Source: Amycolatopsis rubida
Lineage (GTDB): Bacteria > Actinomycetota > Actinomycetes > Mycobacteriales > Pseudonocardiaceae
Direction of reading: 5' to 3'
DNA length: 64,000 nucleotides
Assembly: GCF_900115345.1 (NCBI RefSeq)
Contig: NZ_FOWC01000014.1
Location: 124,001 to 188,000, forward strand
Under the pieces are notes generated by a model. It was given only the letters and a program-made list of their open reading frames with translations, did no database searches and had not been told where the DNA came from. Both the position numbers and the translations under genes were made by a program. Of this stretch, positions 43,500-50,920 are shown in pieces (the stretch's first letter is position 1; every line of letters starts with the position of its first letter).

Positions 43500-44074
43500 T
43501 GCCTTGCCTCCTTGGTTTCGGCGGCATCGGCCGCCATCGCTTGTTCACGCGTCCAGGCGCGGTAACTCTCCTCGGTGAAACCCGTCGCGCCGTGGCGCTC
43601 GACCGAAGTCCGGATGGCGTCCAGAAGCTCCTCGGGATCGGTCTCGATGTCGATGTGCTCGACGAAGGGCTGTCGTGCCACGAGCCCGGTCTGCCAGTAG
43701 ACCTCACACCGGTTGCCCTCGGGGTCGTAGAAGTAGACGCCGATGGCATTGCCGTGCGAGACGATCATGTCGAGCCGGACGTCGTGTTCCCGGAAACGTC
43801 GATGGAAGCCGAGAATGTCCTCGAAGCGCGCGCACCGGAACGACACCTGCTGGATAAGTTTGACTCCGACCGGCGCGTCCCGGCCCTCGGCTAGGAGCAG
43901 TTCGTGATGCTCGGTGTCCGGCCGGGCGGACAGGAACCAGATGCCGAGCCGTTCGTCATGGTCGGTGACCGTCAGTCCGAGCACGCCGGCGTAGAACGCC
44001 AGCTGCCGGCTCACGTCGTGACAGCGCAGGCCGACATGGCCGAGTTCCGCGATGGACGGCGCTGGAGTCGTCAC
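43496..44074 (-). CDS. One-domain type I extradiol dioxygenase (VOC family)
   Basis: 192-residue VOC protein. Predicted metal ligands are His13 (GHVGLRCHDV), His56/57 (DTEHHELLL) and Glu124 (NRCEVYW), the His-His-Glu triad of ring-cleaving dioxygenases. His107 in VSHGNAIGVYFYDPEG is near the usual catalytic region. The size matches single-domain extradiol enzymes (about 190 residues) rather than two-domain ones (about 300). It is the first gene of the operon, facing the IclR gene across an operator-rich gap. Fe(II)-dependent opening of a catechol-type ring is inferred. Confidence 0.85.
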   Translation of the reverse strand: MTTPAPSIAELGHVGLRCHDVSRQLAFYAGVLGLTVTDHDERLGIWFLSARPDTEHHELLLAEGRDAPVGVKLIQQVSFRCARFEDILGFHRRFREHDVRLDMIVSHGNAIGVYFYDPEGNRCEVYWQTGLVARQPFVEHIDIETDPEELLDAIRTSVERHGATGFTEESYRAWTREQAMAADAAETKEARQ

Positions 44075-44092
44075 GCCGCTCCTTCAAGGCAG

Positions 44093-44191
44093 TGTTCTGC
44101 AGAACAGATCATGTTCTGCAGGGTAGGCATGATCTCGCGCCTCGTCAACGGCGATGTTCTGCCGAACAGTAAATGTTCTGCTCATCAGAAC
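44093..44191. promoter_or_regulatory. Cluster of TGTTCTG operators between catabolic operon and iclR
   Basis: TGTTCTGCAGAACA (44093-44106, perfect palindrome), a half-site TGTTCTGCA (44112-44120), TGTTCTGCCGAACA (44155-44168), and GTTCTG-5 nt-CAGAAC (44175-44191). All share the half-site TGTTCTG. They lie in the 273-bp divergent gap, just upstream of the dioxygenase gene, and are probably sites for the IclR regulator. Confidence 0.8.
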
Positions 44192-44347
44192 CACGACAAG
44201 GCGGGCACATCGACGGAATGGCGGCTGCGGACTGACTCGCGAGATCCGCCGAGACACCGAGGGGGCCTCCGGCTATTCTGGCAGCCGAAATGCAGTTCAA
44301 TCACCAGAACAGCCACGCCGAACTGGCGACGGCGAGATGGAGGGGTT

Positions 44348-45106
44348 GTGGCAGTTCCGGCCGCCTACCCGGTGGAAGCGATCGACAACGCCGCGCGGAT
44401 CCTGCTGATGCTGGTGGATAACCCGTCGTTGCGAGTTGCCGACGTGTCCGCCGAACTCGGGGTGGCCAGGTCGACCGCTCATCGGATGCTGACCACCCTG
44501 CAGGCTCGCGACCTGCTCCGCCAGGACGCCCAGACCAAGAGCTACGGACCTGGGCCCGCCCTGGCCAGGCTCGGCATCGCCGTGATCGGGGCAGGCGCCC
44601 TCCGCGACGAAGCGCGTCTCCTGCTGGAAAAGCTCGTCGACGACACCTCCGAAACCGCGCATCTGCTCGTGCTGGAAGGCACGGAGACCGTCTTCGTCGA
44701 AGGCGTGGAGAGCCGGCAGGTAATCCGTGCCGGGCTGCGTACCGGGCAGCGAGGCCCGGCGCACGCGTCTGCCGCGGGGAAGGCTCTGCTCGCCGAGCTT
44801 TCCCGCGAAGAGCTGCGGCGCCGCTATCCGGGCGCCCGGCTGCGAGGCGGAACTGAGCGCGCGGTGAGCACCCGCCGGGCACTCGAGGCCGAACTCGAGA
44901 AGGTAAGAGAGACCGGCTACGCCACCAACATGGAAGAAAGCGAATGGGACCTCTGCGCGGTGGCCGCCACGGTACGGAACCGGCAGGGCGTGGCCTGCGG
45001 TGCGCTGTCTGTATCCGGCCCGGCGAGGCGGGCCGGCGCCAAACTCGCCCTCCTCAGCGCCGCTGTCGTCGCCGCGGCCACCGAACTCGGCGCGCGCCTC
45101 GGTTAG
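44348..45106 (+). CDS. IclR-family transcriptional regulator of the aromatic operon
   Basis: 252 residues. The N-terminal winged helix (AIDNAARILLMLVDNPSLRV, VADVSAELGVARSTAHRMLT) is followed by the IclR effector domain: LLEKLVDDTSETAHLLVLEG, GPAHASAAGKALLAELSREE, and GYATNMEESEWDLCAVAATV near the C-terminus. GTG 44348 has GGAGG 4 nt upstream. It is divergent from six catabolic genes and separated from them by repeated TGTTCTG sites, so control of that operon by an aromatic effector is likely. Confidence 0.9.
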   Translation: MAVPAAYPVEAIDNAARILLMLVDNPSLRVADVSAELGVARSTAHRMLTTLQARDLLRQDAQTKSYGPGPALARLGIAVIGAGALRDEARLLLEKLVDDTSETAHLLVLEGTETVFVEGVESRQVIRAGLRTGQRGPAHASAAGKALLAELSREELRRRYPGARLRGGTERAVSTRRALEAELEKVRETGYATNMEESEWDLCAVAATVRNRQGVACGALSVSGPARRAGAKLALLSAAVVAAATELGARLG

Positions 45107-45172
45107 GGCACAGACTGAGCACACCCACGGATGAAGTCAACATGAAACGGCCGCTGAGAAAATAGAGCGAGC

Positions 45173-45487
45173 CGTGAGAGCGGCACCGCCTACGGGACAG
45201 TCGTTCTGCACGTCTCCCCCGAGGCAGCAGCCGGCGGCCCTCTCGCGCTCGTGCGCACAGGTGACGTCATCAGCCTCGACGTCGCTGCCCGCCGCATCGA
45301 CGTCGAACTCAGCGACGAGGAGCTGGCCGCGCGACACCCCAATGCCAGCACGATCGCAGGGTTCGCAAACCCGCGACGCGGCTGGGAGCGGCTCTACATC
45401 GATCACGTCACGCAGGCCGACACGGGCGCGGACCTCGACTTCCTCGTGGGCTCGAGCGGTTCAGAGGTCAGCCGCGAGTCGCATTGA
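45173..45487 (+). pseudogene. C-terminal fragment of an IlvD/Edd dehydratase
   Basis: Reading from RESGTAYGTVVLHVSPEAAA, then GGPLALVRTGDVISLDVAAR and LYIDHVTQADTGADLDFL, this is the last 100 residues of a dihydroxy-acid/sugar-acid dehydratase (arabinonate/xylonate type). The Fe-S-binding N-terminal 450 residues are missing and no start codon lies at the break. It follows iclR by 66 bp. A remnant, perhaps left from a larger catabolic region. Confidence 0.78.
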
Positions 45488-45562
45488 GCAGCGACCCGCG
45501 CCACCTCCCCCGGCACCAGCCGTCGATCCTGGATCCCCGAGGGGCCAATGCATCGGCACCAC

Positions 45563-46453
45563 TCAGGCCCGGCGTCGCCTCTCATCGAGGTCCGCGGCCA
45601 CAGGAAGCAGGGTGCGGGGTTCGGGCACTCCGGCTGCCGCGGCCTGAACTCGTTCATCGCCACCGTCTTGCCGCGCGTTCTCCGTCCGCGGACCGGCGAT
45701 CAAGCTCGTCCGCGAACAGCCGTCGACGGACCGCGTAGCGCGGCCGGGCCGGGACTGCTCGCCGGTGTTGTCTCCGCGCTGGCCGTGAGTGCACCGGCCG
45801 GGGTCGGCACGCAGGCACGCGCTGCCGCCGCTGACACGGAGTCCGGCGTCGTCGAAGGCGGTGGTCCAGGAGCGAGCGACGGCGGCCTGCGCGGCGGTGA
45901 GCGGGATCAGGCCACTGCAGACCGCGTCTTTGACGCTTGTTCTCGACCGCGTCCTTGGGGTTGGGGATCTTCCCCGGCTCGACCCAGAGGTTGCGCGGGT
46001 CGTCAGGCGCGCCGCCGAGTTCGAGGGAGACGAGGTGGTCGTATTCGCCGGTTTCGCCGGACGGCAGGACGTACGCCTTCGCCGTGGTGTCCTTCATGCG
46101 GCCGGTCTTGCCGGTGGGCGGCCGCACGGTTTGGTCCAGCCGCTCTTGCACACCGTGCTGGCGATATTCGCTTGGGAGACTTGCGGATTCACCGCTCCGG
46201 GGGTGCAGGACGGGTCGGGCGTCGGTTGCCCGTTGCGGTTGCCGAGGCGGCACGAGCCCGTCCGCGGAAGCGGCGTGGAGAAGCTTCCGACCGACAGCGC
46301 GGCACTGTCGGCGGCCGGGGCCGATGCCTTGCCGCTGCTGGGTTGCTGCCCTGTCGCGTGACTGGGCGTGCACGCGGAGCACGCCACGATCCCCGCGGCG
46401 ACGACCCCGGCAAGACCTACCGCCCGAAGCGGACGCAAACCCTTCTTCAGCAC
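45563..46453 (-). pseudogene. Secreted HNH-nuclease-like protein with two compensating frameshifts
   Basis: Starts MLKKGLRPLRAVGLAGVVAA with a lipoprotein/secretion signal (GIVACSACT), then TPDPSCTPGAVNPQVSQAN and IASTVCKSGWTK in one frame. The next segment, VRPPTGKTGRMKDTTAKAYV then EYDHLVSLELGGAPDDPRNLW and KDAVENK, is in a second frame. The end, VCSGLIPLTAAQAAVARSWT, is back in the first frame. The composite matches an actinobacterial secreted protein family with an HNH-like DHL...LGG...NLW core. The frame changes fall near 46135 and 45935. Either the gene is broken or two base-call errors exist. Confidence 0.65.
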
Positions 46454-46936
46454 ATTCTTCCCTTCACAGCAGCAATAATCACGCGCACCCGGGATCCGGG
46501 CGGCGCACAGCCTCTCCGCTGCCGCGGGACGTCAGCGGCAGCGAAACGCGCTGTAACGCGGAAATCCCCCACGCACAGAGGCCGCGTGTGCCGCTGTGGC
46601 CGAACATTTCCGACGTTGCGGCATCAACTACACCCAGCCGAGGCGGCAGAGGCGGCTGCAGCGACGATGCGCAGCACGCTCGGTCCCGGCGGCTGCCTGT
46701 GCCATAGGCCGAGACGAAGCCATCGTTCCTGGAACCAGAGCTTGTGCCGAACCAGAGGCGCACCAGGGCTCCTGGCTCAAGTCGGGATCTGGTACGTCAT
46801 CATCGAACGCGCCCCTGTCTGCCGCACCAGCTTCCGCTCTTGCAACGATCTCCGTGTGCGGTTGGGTTCGTGTCGCGTTTGGCATGGCCGATTTCGGAGA
46901 GCCAGGTTCGCGACACATGGTGCTCCTGCGCGGCGA
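46454..46936. other. Stretch without a recognisable gene
   Basis: About 480 bp between the HNH-like gene and the AraC gene. Short frames on both strands give no family resemblance and no ribosome binding site. Confidence 0.5.
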
Positions 46937-47872
46937 TTACGCCAAGGGTTCGGCCCGGTGAAGGTCGTGGTGTTGGTGCCGGTGCTGCAGGGGTGTCCTG
47001 CCGAAGGCACGTTTGAAGGCTGTGATGAAGGCGCTTTCCGAGGTGTAGCCGAGCTGTGCTGACAGTGCGCTTACTGGTGTGTCGTGGTGGGTGAGTTCGT
47101 ATGCCGCGATCCGCATGCGCCACTCAGTCAGGTACGCAAGTGGCGGGACGCCGGCGACGGCGCGGAATCGCGCGGCGAAACCGGTGCGGGACATCGCGGC
47201 GAGGCGGGCGAGTTCGTCGAGCCGCCACGTGTGGGCCGGGTTCTCGTGCAGGGCCTGCGCGGCCGGGGCCAGCCGCGGGTCTGCGAGGATCCGTAGCCGG
47301 CCTGCGGGCAGGGCGTTCGGCTGCGCCAGGTATGCACGCAGGATATGGACGAGGAGCAACTGCGCGAGCTGATCCCGAGTGAAGCTGCGACCGGGCCGGT
47401 CGTGGCCCATTTCCGTGTCCAGTTCCCGCAGCAGCCAGTCGAGAGCCGACGCCTGCGGGTGCGCTGCCGAAATGTGCATTAGCGGCGGCAATGCCTGCAC
47501 CAGCAGTGCCTCACCACCCGGTTCGACCGTCACTTCTCCGCCTATGCCGGAGAATTCGTCCGCTGTTCCGATGCGATGGTCGGGCACCGTCATCGTTTCG
47601 GCATCGATCGGCAGCACGTCGGCATCGGTGCGCAGGACGAAGGGATGAGCCCCGTTCACCGCGATCGCCTCGCCGGACCGCAATTCGCCTGACTGCCCGC
47701 CGGAGGTAAAGGTGCAACTCCCGCGCCGTACGGCGATGATCTTGAGCCGGCCGCGGGCCGGGAAGCGCAGCGCCCACCGGCCACTCGCCGACAGCTTTCC
47801 GGTGAGGTGGCAGCGAGCCCCGGCGAGGGCGAGGACCTGCGACAGCGGGTCGGGATGCCGGTCGGCGAGCAT
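46937..47872 (-). CDS. AraC-family regulator divergent from aldo/keto reductase
   Basis: 311 residues. The N-terminal cupin-6-type sensor (ALRFPARGRLKIIAVRRGSC, LRSGEAIAVNGAHPFVLRTD) is typical of AraC regulators paired with oxidoreductases. The C-terminal double HTH (about 205-300) has WRLDELARLAAMSRTGFAAR and PVSALSAQLGYTSESAFITA with FKRAFGRTPLQ. It is separated by 73 bp from the divergent aldo/keto reductase gene, which is the likely target. Confidence 0.88.
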   Translation of the reverse strand: MLADRHPDPLSQVLALAGARCHLTGKLSASGRWALRFPARGRLKIIAVRRGSCTFTSGGQSGELRSGEAIAVNGAHPFVLRTDADVLPIDAETMTVPDHRIGTADEFSGIGGEVTVEPGGEALLVQALPPLMHISAAHPQASALDWLLRELDTEMGHDRPGRSFTRDQLAQLLLVHILRAYLAQPNALPAGRLRILADPRLAPAAQALHENPAHTWRLDELARLAAMSRTGFAARFRAVAGVPPLAYLTEWRMRIAAYELTHHDTPVSALSAQLGYTSESAFITAFKRAFGRTPLQHRHQHHDLHRAEPLA

Positions 47873-47945
47873 ATCTGTACTTTCGCGCGAAAAACGTGGA
47901 CGCCAGACTATTCATCGTACACGTTGCCGGGTGCACGCTGGGGTT

Positions 47946-49010
47946 ATGAACCTTGCTTCGTACCGCACTCTCGGCCGGACCGGTCTTCGGATCAGCCCGC
48001 TGATCCTCGGCACGCTGACCTTCGACGAGCCCGGCTGGGGCTGCGATCAAGACACCGCGCTGCGCCTGCTGCACCGCTACGTCGACGCCGGGGGAAACAC
48101 CCTCGACACAGCCAACGGCTACGCGGGCGGCCGTGCGGAACAGACCATCGCGAAGTTCCTCCGGACCAACCCGTCGCTGCGGGAAGGGCTGGTGCTCGCC
48201 ACGAAGTTCGCCGGCAACCTGCACCCCGGCGACCCCAACGGAGGCGGCACCGGCCGCAAAGCGATCCTGCGGCAACTCGACGCGTCACTCACCCGGCTGG
48301 GCACCGATCACGTGGACCTGTACTGGCAGCACTACTTCGACCAGCACACACCGATCGAGGAGACAATCGGCACCCTGCAGGACCTCATCACCGCAGGCAA
48401 AATCCGCTACTACGGCCTGTCCGACACCCCCGCGTGGGCCGTCGCCCGCGCGGCGAGCCTCGCCGAAGCCCGGGGCTGGGCCCCGGTCACGGCGATCCAG
48501 GTGGAGTACTCGCTGCTGCAGCGGACCGTCGAGGGCGAGCTGTTCGGCGCTGCCCGGGCCCTGGGCATCGGCGTGACGCCATGGGGCCCGCTCGCTGGCG
48601 GAGTGCTGTCCGGGAAACACACCCGAACCAGTGCCGCCGAGTCAGGCCGCGCGGACTGGGCGAGCACACGCGCACGGCTGACCGAGAACACCTTCACCCT
48701 GCTCGACGTACTGCACGAAATCGCTGCCGAGCAACAGGTTCCGATGCCCGCCGTCGCTCTCGGCTGGGTCAACCACCGCCCGGAAGTGACCGCGACCATC
48801 ATCGGCTGCCGGACGCTCGACCAACTGGAGAACAACCTGGCATCCCTCACCGTGACACTCTCCGCGGAACAGCTCGCCACGCTGGACACCTTGACCGCTC
48901 CGTCCTTGCCCTTCCCCTTCGCTTTCCTCGACAACAGCGCGGCTGACCTCGCCCAAGGCGGCGCGACGATCAACGGGATCCCGTCCCGAAACTGGCAACC
49001 GTCCCACTGA
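47946..49010 (+). CDS. Aldo/keto reductase
   Basis: 354-residue NADPH-dependent oxidoreductase of the AKR superfamily. The barrel shows NLASYRTLGRTGLRISPLIL, the catalytic Asp/Tyr segment NTLDTANGYAGGRAEQTIAK near residue 60, the Lys in VLATKFAGNL, VDLYWQHYFDQHTPIEE and the C-terminal cofactor region IIGCRTLDQLENNLASL. ATG 47946 is the start of the conserved protein. The substrate is unknown. Regulation by the divergent AraC protein is likely. Confidence 0.9.
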   Translation: MNLASYRTLGRTGLRISPLILGTLTFDEPGWGCDQDTALRLLHRYVDAGGNTLDTANGYAGGRAEQTIAKFLRTNPSLREGLVLATKFAGNLHPGDPNGGGTGRKAILRQLDASLTRLGTDHVDLYWQHYFDQHTPIEETIGTLQDLITAGKIRYYGLSDTPAWAVARAASLAEARGWAPVTAIQVEYSLLQRTVEGELFGAARALGIGVTPWGPLAGGVLSGKHTRTSAAESGRADWASTRARLTENTFTLLDVLHEIAAEQQVPMPAVALGWVNHRPEVTATIIGCRTLDQLENNLASLTVTLSAEQLATLDTLTAPSLPFPFAFLDNSAADLAQGGATINGIPSRNWQPSH

Positions 49011-49482
49011 CCAGCACCAGCCACCGTTCACCACCGACGCCACCCGCGGCGCAGACGGGCCGTCCTCGAACAACAGATCATCGTCAACCAGGAACGGCAT
49101 CCCCTCCGGGATCACCGACCGTTACTCGACGTCCCGGTACTGCCACCCCGCGACGACAAAAACTCAAGATCACGAGCGGCCACAGCAGAAACATCACACG
49201 ACACGGCGCAAAGCCCAAACCCCCGGACCGCCGGCGTCTTCAGGCAGGCACCAACCGCCATTGCGGCTGGGTCGGCGAAGCACCGCACGTACTCACGAGC
49301 GTACTCGGGCCGAACGCGCGTTACGGCCACCGTTCCTCACGGTAGTCCAGGTGATCCGAGGGACCGCTCATCCCGGGCCGCGACGGCGGACGGCACAGGG
49401 CGGATCTTCGCGGATCGGTCCCGTAACACGCACCGCGTCCCGTGCGACTGCTCCAGAACAGTCCGAGCGACTGGAGAACGAG
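49011..49482. other. Intergenic stretch with a possible integrase N-terminal scrap
   Basis: On the minus strand about 49030-49115 reads MIPEGMPFLVDDDLLFEDG, which looks like the start of some actinobacterial site-specific integrases, but the frame soon drifts into non-similar sequence. No intact gene is seen. Confidence 0.3.
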
Positions 49483-49989
49483 ATGACCAATACCCGCCTC
49501 ATCGCCGGTGTCAGCGCGTCGGTGCTCGCCCTCGCGTCCACCGCGACGGTCACTTACGTCGCCACCCGACCGTCGGGCATGTCGCTCGGGGTCCCGTCGT
49601 CGTTGATCGCACCGCCCACGAAGACGTTCATGCTGACCGGCATCCTCACGATCGAGAGCGACTCATCGGATGTGAGGACGAACGACACCGGAGCGGCGGA
49701 CAGCGACTGCCAAGGAACGGGCGGGTACTCCGACCTCACACCAGGCACAGCCGTCAAGGTGTCCGACGGGGCCGGCCACGTGATCGCAACGGGTTCGATC
49801 ACCAGCGGCACCGCCCAAACCAGCTACGTCTACGACCACAACGTCGTGACCGGATGCCAACTCGGATTCACCGTCAACGACGTCCCCGACGGACTCCCGT
49901 CCTACGTACTGACAATCTCCCACCGCGGAGACCAATACCTGACAGCCGATCGGGCGCACGCGCCGATCTCGCTCACCATCGGCGGCTAA
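49483..49989 (+). CDS. Small exported protein of unknown function
   Basis: 168 residues: MTNTRLIAGVSASVLALAST is an N-terminal hydrophobic anchor or signal peptide, followed by a soluble beta-rich domain with two cysteines (DSDCQGTGGYSDL and VVTGCQLGFTVNDV) that could form a disulfide. The segment GTAVKVSDGAGHVIATGSIT resembles a secreted beta-sandwich found in actinobacteria. GGAG lies 7 nt before the ATG. Function unknown; no obvious operon partner. Confidence 0.72.
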   Translation: MTNTRLIAGVSASVLALASTATVTYVATRPSGMSLGVPSSLIAPPTKTFMLTGILTIESDSSDVRTNDTGAADSDCQGTGGYSDLTPGTAVKVSDGAGHVIATGSITSGTAQTSYVYDHNVVTGCQLGFTVNDVPDGLPSYVLTISHRGDQYLTADRAHAPISLTIGG

Positions 49990-50557
49990 ACAGACGGTTG
50001 AGACGGCGGCCTCGTCCGGTAGTTGGCTGCAGCGGCTGGTGCAGATGCCTCGGGCTCGGGCGAGAGTTGGGCCGCGCGGACAACGACGGCCCTGCCAGCG
50101 GCCGTTCAGAAGCCGGTCGACACTGCTGGTCTTGGAGTAAGGGGCGGTGACCGCATCTGGTTCACCTCCCCCTCAGGGTTGCCGCGTGGTGTTCCTGCTA
50201 ATGCTGGCCGGCATGGGAGTCGCAACCCTGTACCAGCACTGGCAGGGCTAGCACCGCAATCACAGGCGGCGGGCTGTTCCTTGACCGAGGAACGGTCCGC
50301 CGCTTTCTGCTCCTGTTCCGCCTCCTCACTGTAGGCCCGGCCCCTAGGCAAACAGGGGAAGAGGGTCAGGCCATTCGTGTGATTTCGTCGACCCAGCTTG
50401 ACCCAACGCTTTTCCTTGCTGTTCGGGCACCTTCACGCCGCCCATGACGCGCTCGCGGCTACGTCCGCGTGGGCGGCGAGACGGTCGTCACCTGGCAGTT
50501 GCCGCTCGGCGAGGGAGAGACGGGTTCCGCGGATCGCTTCAACTGATCGGCCGGTAA
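49990..50557. other. Stretch without a recognisable gene
   Basis: Only short frames. A possible C-terminal scrap, GYVRVGGETVVTWQLPLGEG, ends at about 50546 on the plus strand but has no visible start. Confidence 0.4.
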
Positions 50558-50773
50558 TCACTGACTAGGAGACGGAGGTACGCGGACCTCTCGCGCGCGG
50601 AGCGTGCCCTCGAGTCCTCGATTCCCATTCTCACGGACATTACGGCGTCCCACCAGGTCGTGATGCCACCGCAGCACGATATCCGAGCTGACCACAAGCC
50701 GAAGCCAACGCAACACCGCTCGAGACAGCGGTGCCAGCAAACGCGGACAAGAACAACCTCTCCTCAGGCTCAA
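50558..50773 (-). pseudogene. Transposase N-terminal remnant
   Basis: LLAPLSRAVLRWLRLVVSSD then IVLRWHHDLVGRR matches the helix-turn-helix region of integrase-core IS transposases (compare ILRWHRRLVAAKWTYPHR in the intact copies at 58-61.6 kb). The catalytic domain is absent. Confidence 0.5.
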
Positions 50774-50920
50774 GCCGCGGGCACTGGTCGCCGAGCTCGA
50801 ATGACACGATCAGCCGCCGGACCGGCCACGAGTGTCTGAGCTCCCCGGCGTCCCAGGCCAGCTGCGCGGTGGGAGCGCATCCGAGGGATCGGTCCGCCGA
50901 TGGCGTGGTGTCTGGCAGGG

